From the NCBI GenBank assembly GCA_015231825.1, contig JADGAV010000004.1, positions 89,156-153,155 of the forward strand: a stretch of DNA of 64,000 nucleotides, in the 5' to 3' direction. The position numbers were made by a program, and so were the translations under genes. Source of the stretch: SAR324 cluster bacterium (GTDB lineage: Bacteria; SAR324; NAC60-12). Of this stretch, positions 26,924-36,591 are shown piece by piece (the first letter of the stretch is position 1; the number at the start of each line of letters is the position of its first letter). The notes under the pieces are model-generated. The model was not told where the DNA came from, searched no databases, and was given only the letters and a program-made list of their open reading frames with translations.

Positions 26924-28970
26924 GAACTTTAATCTTGGGCTTGGGAAACTCTAATTTCTCACATTTCAAATCGGGATTGCCTCCCAGGAAAATCACCTCT
27001 AAGCGCCGTAATGTAGAGCTTCCTTCTATTTGATTCAATAGATTATCATCCACACGCAGGTCGATAAGACTGCTCAAACCTGTCAAATCAAGCGAAGTCA
27101 GTTTATTACCGGCCAGCCAGAACAAACGCAGTTTTTTTAATTGATTCAAACCTTTTATTTCCAAGATTTGATTTCCTGCTAACAGTACCATCTCGAGATT
27201 GGGAAAAGGACTTAAGTCAAGATGAGTGAGTTCTCCTCCGGATAAATTCAATATGGTGATATTTTGAAAGGCTTCCAGACCGCTTATATCTGCGACACCG
27301 CTTTGGTCACATTCAATCCTGTCAACTTTGCGGGAAAGACGGGTTGTGATAGGCTGGTCTGCTGACAATCCATCTTGAGGGCGAAGAGGGTAGGTTTTTT
27401 TTCGAAGGCAGTCTTCCAATTTAGGATCAGCAATTTTTATCTCAGTTTCATCTCCCCGGTAGATCACCTGCCAAATTCTGAGCGGTTCAAGCTTCCAGGG
27501 GGGGTATTGCCTGGTATTGAAGATTTTTACGAGTTTCCAATTTTCCGGAGGTTCAAAATCTGACAGGTTAGGAATACAGTGAAAACATCCATAATAGGGA
27601 TTTCTGGGCCCGCCGGTCACCACGTATCCTTCCGGGACACTCAAAAACTTTTGTTTCCACTCTTCAGGACTCTCTACGTTATCCCATTCATGCCATTGCC
27701 CTTTGCTTTCTCCATTGTTCCAGAACCGTTCTAATTTTGAGATGACGTGACGGTCTGCATAAATTTCGACATTGCCTAAGTCCATCAAAAATCTGGTCGC
27801 ATCACGCACCTCCCCAAATGCGATGCGAGCAACACCGGAAGCGTCGTAAGCCCAGGAGACAGAAAAGGCCAGGTAGGCGGCAAACAGCAACGAGAATATA
27901 TACTTATTTTTTACTCTTAAACGATTCCAAAAATAAGCAATAAATAATGTGGAAGGGGGGATCGTAATGATCAAAAAGCGAAAAAGACGTTGCGAATACG
28001 CATATGGGATACCGTTTTCAATACGGTGAGGCATAAAATTAATCAGGCAAAATAGAACCAGAAACCATCCGAAAAGAAGCATCGTTATTTTTCGATTGGA
28101 TGCTCTTACTGCCAGCAAACACAGTGCGACGGTATAAAAATGAAAACCATGAAATCGTTCTCCGTATATGTAAGGTCCAAACATCTGCTTGGGGTAAGTC
28201 AGAAGCTGTCGCATATCAAACAAAGGAAGCCAAGTCTCGGAACCGTATGACGTGAAAATAAGCAAGGCATCATCAAATAGAAGCCAGCAAATCAGAAATG
28301 TTGCACCAAAAAACAGAGCCAGTGAAATTATAAATGGGAGGTAATTTTTAACTTTTTTGAAATCTAACCCGTGTTTATGAATATAGAATAATCCAAAGAC
28401 CGGGAGGATAAAGAGGCCTATCGGTTTATTGATATAAGCCAGGTAGGCAAACAAGGCGGACCAAATAAAAAATTTGATCTGCTCTTTTTTTTGACCTAAT
28501 ATGAAAAAATAGACACTGATGAGAAAGTAAAAGGATAAAGTAACATCGGTTGCCATCAGGGTGCTGGTGAACACCTCAAAGGGTTGAACTGCCAATAACA
28601 AAGCTGCAATGATACCCGTCGCTTTATCAAGAAGTTCTTTTCCGATTAAATAAGTTAAAAGGATGCATCCGAGGGATGAAAGAAGAATTGGAAGAATAAA
28701 TGTAAATTCACTCATTCCAAACAGTTTCCATACTCCAAGAAGCAGGATCCAGTATGAAAAACGATGATGATACATCGCCCATTTTTGAAAATGCCCATCA
28801 AAGAGAACCTTGAACGAAACAAAATAATTGGGATCATCCCCCAATCCGTCGCCTGAAAACAACACCAGTCTTAAGATCAGTCCTAATAAAATGATGGCGG
28901 GAATGCTGAGATAGATTTTGCAGAAATGTAGTACTCGCAATAAATTTTGTTCGTCGATTATTGTACGCAT
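26901..28970 (-). CDS. GT39-like membrane glycosyltransferase with C-terminal leucine-rich repeats
   Basis: The 689-residue protein has an N-terminal GT-C domain with about ten membrane helices (acidic loop LFSGDGLGDDPNYF near residue 45). A soluble linker follows, then a leucine-rich-repeat domain at 513-689 (ITILNLSGGELTHLDLSPFP ... FWLAGNKLTSLDLTGL), ending GGNPDLKCEKLEFP and HGC. The LRR tail is preceded by IADPKLEDCLRKK, mirrored by IPDPQLETCLKDN in the downstream paralogue. It overlaps that gene by 23 bases, so the pair is translationally coupled. The LRR probably faces the periplasm and may position the acceptor. Confidence 0.8.
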   Translation of the reverse strand: MRTIIDEQNLLRVLHFCKIYLSIPAIILLGLILRLVLFSGDGLGDDPNYFVSFKVLFDGHFQKWAMYHHRFSYWILLLGVWKLFGMSEFTFILPILLSSLGCILLTYLIGKELLDKATGIIAALLLAVQPFEVFTSTLMATDVTLSFYFLISVYFFILGQKKEQIKFFIWSALFAYLAYINKPIGLFILPVFGLFYIHKHGLDFKKVKNYLPFIISLALFFGATFLICWLLFDDALLIFTSYGSETWLPLFDMRQLLTYPKQMFGPYIYGERFHGFHFYTVALCLLAVRASNRKITMLLFGWFLVLFCLINFMPHRIENGIPYAYSQRLFRFLIITIPPSTLFIAYFWNRLRVKNKYIFSLLFAAYLAFSVSWAYDASGVARIAFGEVRDATRFLMDLGNVEIYADRHVISKLERFWNNGESKGQWHEWDNVESPEEWKQKFLSVPEGYVVTGGPRNPYYGCFHCIPNLSDFEPPENWKLVKIFNTRQYPPWKLEPLRIWQVIYRGDETEIKIADPKLEDCLRKKTYPLRPQDGLSADQPITTRLSRKVDRIECDQSGVADISGLEAFQNITILNLSGGELTHLDLSPFPNLEMVLLAGNQILEIKGLNQLKKLRLFWLAGNKLTSLDLTGLSSLIDLRVDDNLLNQIEGSSTLRRLEVIFLGGNPDLKCEKLEFPKPKIKVHGCDDEP

Positions 28971-29133
28971 TGCTTCCAGGAAAGAAATTCAAAATGTTAT
29001 AGAAGTATATATTCGGAGCTGTTTTCCTATCATTTTTAACCCGGATTTTCCAGCGATAGCTCAGTTTATTTCGAGGCAAACCCTTGAACTGAAAACCCTG
29101 ATTATATGAATCACTCTCAATGAAACCAATCTC

Positions 29134-30408
29134 ATGATTGCAGTATTAGGACTATGGCACTTAGGTTGCGTGACTGCCGCATGTTGTGCCGAACATTTCA
29201 AAACAGTTGGTGTCACAAACAATGAAAAAGAAATCACTTCCCTGCTGTCGGGCAAAGCACCTGTTTTTGAACCTGGTTTAAATGAATTGATCAAAGATCA
29301 GATCCAAAATGGTCAACTCACATTTTCCACACCCTCCAAAGAGGCATTCTCCAAAACGCGTCTTTTATGGGTGACCTATGACACACCCGTTGATCAGGAC
29401 GATGTGGCCGATGTCGATTATGTTCTGGACCAAATAAGGAGAACAGCTCCTTTACTCAATCCTGGTACGGTCGTTTTGATTTCATCCCAGTTGCCTGTAG
29501 GAAGTATTAAACTACTAGAAAAAGAGTTTTCTGAACAGGGTCTGGACTTCGCATGCTCTCCTGAAAACTTAAGGTTGGGAAAAGCACTTGAAATTTTCAA
29601 AAACCCCGATCGCATTGTCATTGGTATAAGAGACGAAAAATCTAGACCATTGTTACAGTCAGTTTTAGAGAAATTTTCGAATCAGCTGATTTGGATGTCA
29701 ATTGAAAGTGCGGAAATGACAAAGCATGCAATCAATTCATTTTTGGCATTATCTGTCGCTTTTGCAAATGAATTGGCAGGCCTTTGTGAAGCAACAGGAG
29801 CGAATGCCCATGAGGTGGTGCGAGGACTAAAATCTGAATCACGAATTGGGCCACGTGCGTATCTGGCACCAGGAGGTGCTTTTGCGGGAGGAACACTGGC
29901 ACGCGATGTCCAGTTTTTAACAAAGTTAGGAAAAAGTTTTAATCAACCTTTTCATTTGATTCCTGCAATTCTGAAAAGTAATGATGTTCATAAGGATTGG
30001 GTCTTTTCGAAATTAAATCAAGTTTACAAAAATCTCAGCAAAAAAAAGATTACTATTTTGGGTTTGACGTACAAGCCAAATACCAATACGCTCCGCAGGA
30101 GTAGTGCTCTCGAATTGTGTCAAAAATTAATTGCTTTGGATGCGTTGGTGTTCGCATTTGATCCTGCTGTCCCTGAACATCAGCCGGAACTCGGAAAAAT
30201 TGAACTGAAAAAATCTGCTGAAGAAGCACTGAGCCAATCAGATGCAGCACTTATAATGACAGAGTGGCCTGAATTTAAGAATTTGGATTGGGAGTATCTA
30301 GTCTCGACTATGAGTAATAAACTGATAATTGATCAGAATCAGTTTTGTGGGGAAGTACTGGGAACTATTTCCCAACTCACATATTTATCGGTTGGAATTC
30401 CTTCCTGA
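29134..30408 (+). CDS. Nucleotide-sugar dehydrogenase-family protein lacking the catalytic Cys
   Basis: The 424-residue protein has the three-domain layout of UDP-glucose/GDP-mannose dehydrogenases: a Rossmann start (AVLGLWHLG), CSPENLRLGKALEIFKNPDR, the active-site Lys and Asn in EMTKHAINSFLA (K197, N201), and a C-terminal domain starting ILGLTYKPNTNTLRRS. The loop that normally reads GFGGSCFPKD is GGAFAGGTLARD at 247-258 here, placing Thr254 where the Cys nucleophile should be. That Cys is needed for the second oxidation to the uronic acid. The protein may do a one-step oxidation or another reaction. It closes the glycosylation block. Confidence 0.85.
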   Translation: MIAVLGLWHLGCVTAACCAEHFKTVGVTNNEKEITSLLSGKAPVFEPGLNELIKDQIQNGQLTFSTPSKEAFSKTRLLWVTYDTPVDQDDVADVDYVLDQIRRTAPLLNPGTVVLISSQLPVGSIKLLEKEFSEQGLDFACSPENLRLGKALEIFKNPDRIVIGIRDEKSRPLLQSVLEKFSNQLIWMSIESAEMTKHAINSFLALSVAFANELAGLCEATGANAHEVVRGLKSESRIGPRAYLAPGGAFAGGTLARDVQFLTKLGKSFNQPFHLIPAILKSNDVHKDWVFSKLNQVYKNLSKKKITILGLTYKPNTNTLRRSSALELCQKLIALDALVFAFDPAVPEHQPELGKIELKKSAEEALSQSDAALIMTEWPEFKNLDWEYLVSTMSNKLIIDQNQFCGEVLGTISQLTYLSVGIPS

Positions 30409-32722
30409 AAAATCGGAACACTCAGTGTATGAAGCGCTATGTAAAATAAGACATGACCCTCATTGAAAAGAGCCAAATTTTCCAAAAACCGGTTGATATG
30501 CATGGTAACCATTTAAACATACATCACTTGGTTTCCTCTTTTTGTTAGGAAAGTATATTTATAAAGGATGGTCTAAATAATGTGATAAATTTAATATGTT
30601 TGATAATCTTAATTAACGAACATATAATATTTTGGGAATAAAAAAGACATATTACTCTCTATTCTTATCTGATAAAAATATTTATCATAAGGATAAAAAT
30701 TTTATAAAAGTTAAAAAATATCGATCCCTTATTCTCTTATTATTCCAATATTATGACTGACCTAATAGGCGAATATCAATTTAAAATTAATTCCGATTTA
30801 CAGGGCATTTGGAGGCATTACAGGAAATTCAATAATATATTTGACTGTACATCTTGAAATTTTACATTCGATTGCATCTTTTTTGTGGATCCTTTCTAAG
30901 ACACTGAATTGCCCAAGAATCATAAAGCTTATCGAGGGAGGCTCTTTGCAAATATGAAGCGGTTTTATTCAGAAATTTATGAAGTTAAAAAATCACGGGA
31001 AAGTGAATATGCACCCGCAATTAAAATTTAATAAAGAAACTCTAAAATTTATACCTTTGAAAGGTTCAGTTATTGTTATTGAACCGCTAATGGGAATGCC
31101 AAAATCTCTGAGCTGGTAGGTTAGATTTTGCAAACCAATATAAATGGAAAAGCTGAGTGATGAAGAAAAATAATACTTGATGTGGGTATGCAGGAATAAT
31201 CAAAACAGTCTTCATCAATTTCAGGATATGCACCAGTTTCTGACCTCCTTTGATTATTTTTATCCGCTCCACAATTTTTAACAATTCTCTCAAACTTGAA
31301 CCGCATGAACGGTGTCGTAAGAAACATTTCCTCATGGGGGGAAATCAAACCATTTCATGAGCAACGCAACGTTATGCAGTCTGATAGGGGTGATCAGTCG
31401 TTGGCTTTCTGAAAAATCATGACAATAAAAATAAGACTAGCAGAGAGTTTTATCTTTTAACTCAGATTCATATATCGTCAAATTTTCCTCAGATAGACAT
31501 AAAATTTGAATAGTTTCACCAATATGGAAACCAAAATCATTTGCATAAAAACAAATTGAGACCAGCACTGCCTATTAGAGCAAATGGGACAAACATTGGA
31601 AATGAAAACCGGTTTTGGCCATTTCCCCTATAAGTAACACTGCATACATATAGTAAGTGGAGAAATAATCAGTGGTGAGAGAAATTGAAAACTAATATGG
31701 ATTGATAATTTCGGATTCCTATCATATGTATTCTTTTGAATATTGTGAAATTTTTTTCTTTTGTGGTTTTTATTTAAGAAAACATAATATTGATACATTT
31801 ATTATCATACTTTGTTTCCCCTCGAATTTATAATTTCTTGTTTTGCTGCATAAATCTCTTCCCATTCAATGACTGTCGCTAAAATTTTTGAAAGTTTTCT
31901 TTTTAATAGGGAACTCTGTTTCCTAATATTTTAAGCTTTGTCTATCTTTTTATAATTCATCGTTGAATTTTTGTAATATCTCCCAATTCATACCCTGTGT
32001 TATTTGTTGTTTATTTTGTTTTGGACACACAGCCTTCATTTATTGCGCAGTTTTAATTCAATACGAGTAGATTGCAACGTTTTTGAAATTGATGTTCCGT
32101 TAAATATCCATTTCAAACGATCGAAGGTCATACGATACCGCACTGCACTATATGAATTTTCATTATTTTCCTGAATAGATTGTACATCAAACTCATACGC
32201 TACAATTGAGTATTTTGTTTTAACTCTTTAATTTTTATTTTATTTAATAATACATAATATATCGATAAATATTAAAATATAAATTGGTGATCTTAAAATA
32301 GTATTTAAAACATGAATTTTCAATCCAACTCATGTGTTCCATAAATTTCATTTCTGAGGGTAGCGAAACAAATATTATCGACAAAAACATTTGAATTTTA
32401 TGATTATTAGTACCAGTCTCCTCTTAGCCGAGTAGCTATTCCAAAGAAAGTTTGGATGCAGCGACGAGAAAGGATAGCGTTATTGACATTGAGAATCCAG
32501 AAGAATAGTGCCCGTATAATAGTTTTTCCCACTTCAGCATTTCGCAATATAATCCAACAAGGTATTTGCAATCCCATTTCGTATGACTTAAACTCCAATA
32601 TGAGCTCACAAAGGACATTGGAAGTTAAAAATTAACCGAAGAGCACGGTCAATTCCACATTTGATTCCCATCGGAACGTTTTTTTTCATTTGTTCCAGCA
32701 AAACAATCATTTTTTATTGAGA
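30409..32722. other. 2.3 kb very AT-rich region without a supportable gene
   Basis: This is far longer than any other gap in the window and much richer in A/T than its flanks. All frames are broken by stops, and the longest ones (31087-31348 minus, 32407-32618 minus) are short, overlap in different frames and resemble nothing. A GGTTCA/TGAACC inverted repeat lies near 31062-31085. The stretch sits at the edge of the glycosylation block. It may be decayed genes or a regulatory or replication-type AT-rich segment. I found no tRNA, transposase remnant or direct-repeat target site. Confidence 0.5.
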
Positions 32723-33595
32723 ATGATGACTATGATTCCTTCGCTGAAGCAGCAGCTTGTGCACCCTGATATTGTACTCGCTCCTGGAATTTATGATGCA
32801 TTGGGAGCGTTGTTAGCCCAGGAAGCTGGTTTTTCGACACTTTACCTTTCTGGTGCAAGCATCGCCTATTCAAAATTCGCCAGTCCTGATATTGGCTTGG
32901 TGTCAATGAATGAAGTAGCCGCTACAATCTCTTCCATAAAAGAACGTATCAACCTTCCTCTTATCGTTGATGCAGATACTGGCTTTGGAAACGCGATGAA
33001 TGTTGCCCGCACGGTTCGCCTATTTGAACGATACGGAGCCAACGCGATTCAGTTGGAAGATCAGGAACTGCCTAAACGATGCGGTCATCTTGACGGGAAG
33101 AGATTGGTTTCAGGCGATGAAATGTCCGGTAAAATCAAGGCAGCAACAGATGCACGAGAAGATGTCAATACGTTGATTATTGCAAGGACCGATGCCATTG
33201 CCGTAGAGGGTTTTGAATCTGCTTTAGAACGTGTTTACCATTATTACGAGGCAGGAGCCGACATCTTATTTATAGAAGCCCCCACTTCTCTAGAGCAAAT
33301 GAAAACAATCAATTCAAGGTTTGCGAGTAAGGTTCCACTTTTGGCAAATATGGTTGAGGGAGGCAAAACACCATTCATGTCAAGCGAGGAATTGCAGAAA
33401 TTGGGCTATTCCTTGGTCATTTTCCCAGGGGGACTCGCACGTTCTTTTGCCTTCATGGCACGTCAATATTTTAACGTTTTGAAAAGAGAAGGAAGCACCG
33501 AATCCTTTCAAAACATGATGCTGGATTTTAAGGAACTGAATAGTCTTCTCGGAACCGAGAAAATTTTAGAAAAAGGAAAGTCTTATCAACTTTAA
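32723..33595 (+). CDS. Isocitrate lyase / PEP mutase family protein
   Basis: The beta-barrel enzyme, about 290 residues from ATG 32723, shows the family's metal-binding VDADTGFGNAMNVARTV, the QLEDQ strand and the catalytic Cys motif LPKRCGH. The family cleaves or rearranges C-C or C-P bonds (methylisocitrate lyase, oxaloacetate decarboxylase, carboxyphosphonoenolpyruvate mutase). A TTG at 32690 opens the frame earlier but adds eleven unlikely residues. It stands alone after the AT-rich gap. Confidence 0.9.
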   Translation: MMTMIPSLKQQLVHPDIVLAPGIYDALGALLAQEAGFSTLYLSGASIAYSKFASPDIGLVSMNEVAATISSIKERINLPLIVDADTGFGNAMNVARTVRLFERYGANAIQLEDQELPKRCGHLDGKRLVSGDEMSGKIKAATDAREDVNTLIIARTDAIAVEGFESALERVYHYYEAGADILFIEAPTSLEQMKTINSRFASKVPLLANMVEGGKTPFMSSEELQKLGYSLVIFPGGLARSFAFMARQYFNVLKREGSTESFQNMMLDFKELNSLLGTEKILEKGKSYQL

Positions 33596-33934
33596 TAGGC
33601 AATCTTTTAGGCAATCTTTGTTCTGTTGTCAGTGCCGCAAACGAAGATCGCTCTGACTTTCAAACTCCAGAGGAAACCGTGTGTAGTGGCCACACGTTGC
33701 CTGTCTGGAAGCTTGATAGAATAGGACGGTCTTTTTTATTTTTGAACTAAAATTGCAATTTTCAGCCAGTTGTTACCCGGACTAAAAATTTACGTTTTTA
33801 TGCGGTTCTGACAAGACATTGCCTTCACAAAATTCTGGAAGATTCACCTTCTTCTTTGAATCAAGCACAAATGTTCAATTACACTGAACTGAAATAAAAA
33901 ATGAATCCTTATCTGCAAAAAAAGGAAAATCGAT
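33596..33934. other. Intergenic region with a nested hairpin and a short duplication
   Basis: About 340 bases. Right after the upstream stop, AGGCAATCTTT occurs twice in tandem (about 33598-33620). Further on, TCCAGA (33666-33671) can pair with TCTGGA (33704-33709), enclosing CGTGTG (33678-33683) pairing with CACACG (33691-33696). No T-run follows directly, so it is not a plain terminator. No gene seen. Confidence 0.4.
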
Positions 33935-35164
33935 ATGAGCCTCAGGACCCTGGTGGATTCAATAGATCCGGTTAACCTTTTGAATCAATTTGAGACTATC
34001 TGCAGTTTTGGCGGACGAGTTTGCGGATCTGATGGAGAAGTAAAAACCATTGAATTTTTGAAAAAGGAACTGAATCAAATCTCCAAAGGATTACTTTCAT
34101 CAAGAAAATTAGACTATCGTTGCTGGAATGGCGATGCCTCAGTTAAAATTGGAAATGAACCTTATATTCCAGCCCAGGCACTTCTTTTCTCTCCTCTCAC
34201 TCCAGAGGGTGGGATTGTCAGAGAAGTCAGGGATATTGGACAGGGGGCAAGAAACGAGTTTGAATCCTTCGGGAGCTCTGAATTAAAAGGGAAAATCGTT
34301 CTTGTTCGACATAGCTACATGTTCAGTCCATCCCATGTGCATCGTATGCAGAAGTATGCGTGGGCCCGCGAATTTGGAGCTGCTGGTTTTATAATTGCCA
34401 ATCCATGGCCTGAAAGCGGCTTGGTTGCGGGAGGAATAATGCAGGGCGATCCCGATGGCAGGTCAGTGCCGGGAATTGGAGTGGATTCAGCATCTGCCAT
34501 TTTACTTTCCAACGCAGCACAAAAGAAGGAGCACATTCGCCTGGATGTAAACGGGAAAATATTTTGGCGAAGAGCTGAAAGTCTTTTTTTCGATTTGCCG
34601 GGAGTGGAAAACAAATGGGTTGCCTTTTCCGCTCACCTTGACGGTCATGATTTGGCTGAAAGTGCCATCGACAACGCCGGTGGAGTAGCAATATTACTGG
34701 AACTGGCCCGTATTTTTTCACAACAGTCAAAGAGGCAGATCGGCTACCGATTTTGCTTCTTTAATCTTGAAGAATGGGGTCTTCTGGCTTCTGAAGAATA
34801 TTTGAAAACTCTAGGAGAGGAAGAAAAAAAGCGGATTCTGCTCAATATTAATCTGGATGCAGTTGTCGGCGATCCAGAAATTACTGCCCTAATCAGTGAC
34901 CATAAAGGATTGAAGGAGCAGGTCAAACAGGCAGCCGCTGCTATCCAATCAAAGGTAAATATTCACGAACCCCTCACTAAAAATTCGGATCATTACAATT
35001 TTGCTGAATCCGGGATCCCTGCTTTACGGTTGGTGGCAGGGTTTGATAATCCTGAATCCAATCTCCGTTTTGTTTTAACGGAAGGCGACAAAAGACAGCT
35101 TGTTGCAAAAGAGGAACTTGTCTCCGCCTGCAAAATAGCAGTTTCCTTGAGCCAAAGAGTATAA
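33935..35164 (+). CDS. M28-family metallopeptidase with a PA-like insert
   Basis: The 409-residue protein has the M28 zinc ligands in order: HLDGHD at 234-239, the bridging Asp in AIDNAGG at 246, Glu pair in NLEEWG at 279-280, an Asp in NLDAVVGD, and His in NSDHYNF near 348. Residues 80-200 resemble the protease-associated insert. The family contains aminopeptidases and glutamate carboxypeptidases. There is no signal peptide, so it is probably cytoplasmic. AAGGA lies eight bases before the ATG. Confidence 0.9.
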   Translation: MSLRTLVDSIDPVNLLNQFETICSFGGRVCGSDGEVKTIEFLKKELNQISKGLLSSRKLDYRCWNGDASVKIGNEPYIPAQALLFSPLTPEGGIVREVRDIGQGARNEFESFGSSELKGKIVLVRHSYMFSPSHVHRMQKYAWAREFGAAGFIIANPWPESGLVAGGIMQGDPDGRSVPGIGVDSASAILLSNAAQKKEHIRLDVNGKIFWRRAESLFFDLPGVENKWVAFSAHLDGHDLAESAIDNAGGVAILLELARIFSQQSKRQIGYRFCFFNLEEWGLLASEEYLKTLGEEEKKRILLNINLDAVVGDPEITALISDHKGLKEQVKQAAAAIQSKVNIHEPLTKNSDHYNFAESGIPALRLVAGFDNPESNLRFVLTEGDKRQLVAKEELVSACKIAVSLSQRV

Positions 35165-35177
35165 AATAGTCAAAATC

Positions 35178-36398
35178 TTATTCTGCAGCCCAATGCTTCA
35201 AAAGTCCCCGGTAATGGTTGATATAGTGTTCATGTTCGTGCTGCGGAAAAGTCGAGCGAACCGTTTCAGTTAATATATTGTCAAATTCCTGTGAGCGAAC
35301 CAATTCGAGCATGACCGAATCCAGATCTTTGAGTTGTTCTTCACGAAACTCCTCAAATCGATCAATTTCAAAATGAGCATCCGCCAACTTTTCATACTCG
35401 GTCAGCTTTTCCTGATAACTCCGTTCTGAATCAGCAATTTCAAAGTATTTTTCAAAATCCATGGTGATCCGCATCGGTCGCTCAGTGACAGCAGAAAACA
35501 CACTCCATGCCATCAGGCTTTTAATGGCCCATGGAAAATAGTAATGCAGGCTGGTGAGGGCAATATCCGGGCAGGCATTTGCAAAATCAAAGGGCCACAA
35601 TGTTCCGTTTTTGATTATTGCCTCACAAGAATTGAAATCCCAACGAAAGAAGGCGTTGATGACTTTTGTAATTATCCGGGCTTCCTTACCTTTTTCGGGG
35701 CTTAAAAAATCATGATCAACAACATAACGCCCATGCATCGGTTGGGAAGGATCATATTTCAAACTGATGACTTGAGGTCCAATTGCCAAAGAGCGGACAA
35801 AAACTTCGTAGTTGTCTAATCCAGCCTGAAGATGCATCAGCATTTGTCCTGAATTATTATAAACTTCGATCAATTCCTCCTCGTTGTCAATCCGGCTGAC
35901 TCCGCGCCAGCCTCCTCCATCAAAAGGTTTCATATAAAGAGGATAACCAATTTTTTCCGCGATTTCGGACAAGTTGAACAAATCATGATATTTTGCCGAA
36001 GTAATCCGATATTTTTCAGTGTCCGGTCCGGTTTTCGGAGGAAGGAACCAGGTTTCTGGAATATGCAAACCCAATCGGATCATTGCACAATATGCAGAAT
36101 GCTTTTCCATACTTTGGAATGAAAAGGGATTGTTCAGCAGATACGTGTTATTGATCAAAGCCGCTTTTTTAAGCCATTCGCGTGGAGTAAAATGCCAATA
36201 TGCCAAACGATCAATTACCAAATTGTAACTTGTGGAAGCTTTGAGATCAAAAGGGTGTATTCGAACACGTTCCACCTCGAGCTGACAGGATTTCTTTTTC
36301 GATGAAAATGCAGAGGGAAGCTTTTTTGCCAAGGCCTCAAAGGTGCTTGGCCAATCTTCTTCATCTCCAAGCAAGAGGCCAATTTTTTTACTTTCCAT
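35178..36398 (-). CDS. ATP-grasp domain protein of unknown substrate
   Basis: The 406-residue protein shows ATP-grasp elements: the Lys strand IGYPLYMKPFDGGGWRGVSRI (lid and glycine loop), the LMHLQAGLDNYEVFVRSLAIG region and the metal-site stretch WPFDFANACPD. The N-terminal third (YNLVIDRLAYWHF, AYCAMIRLGLHIPETWF) is the pre-ATP-grasp domain. The class joins a carboxylate to an amine or thiol using ATP. The C-terminal 70 residues are acidic and helical. It overlaps nothing, but the next two genes are both esterase-fold proteins, one on the same strand. I cannot assign a substrate. Confidence 0.82.
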   Translation of the reverse strand: MESKKIGLLLGDEEDWPSTFEALAKKLPSAFSSKKKSCQLEVERVRIHPFDLKASTSYNLVIDRLAYWHFTPREWLKKAALINNTYLLNNPFSFQSMEKHSAYCAMIRLGLHIPETWFLPPKTGPDTEKYRITSAKYHDLFNLSEIAEKIGYPLYMKPFDGGGWRGVSRIDNEEELIEVYNNSGQMLMHLQAGLDNYEVFVRSLAIGPQVISLKYDPSQPMHGRYVVDHDFLSPEKGKEARIITKVINAFFRWDFNSCEAIIKNGTLWPFDFANACPDIALTSLHYYFPWAIKSLMAWSVFSAVTERPMRITMDFEKYFEIADSERSYQEKLTEYEKLADAHFEIDRFEEFREEQLKDLDSVMLELVRSQEFDNILTETVRSTFPQHEHEHYINHYRGLLKHWAAE

Positions 36399-36591
36399 TT
36401 TTTCACTCTTCTAAAGTTTTTAAAATAAACAAATCTTTTTAGTTCCCGGATTTGTTTAAAAAGCTTTGGATTCCTATTGTGCCTATCTTTTGACAGCAGC
36501 ATGGCGTGTTAAAACCAAAGAGTGTCTGCTCCCCAGCCGCCAAGTTACGAATTGCTCCAAAGTTCATGAAAAAGGGACAAAACAAAACATT

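Noticed and set aside
30955..31032. 25-residue frame behind a GAGGGAGG sequence
   Set aside because: Spacing to the ATG is about twelve bases and the peptide resembles nothing known.
31087..31348. Overlapping minus-strand frames, thought possibly a decayed transferase
   Set aside because: No motif matched and the frames contradict each other; left within the AT-rich gap.
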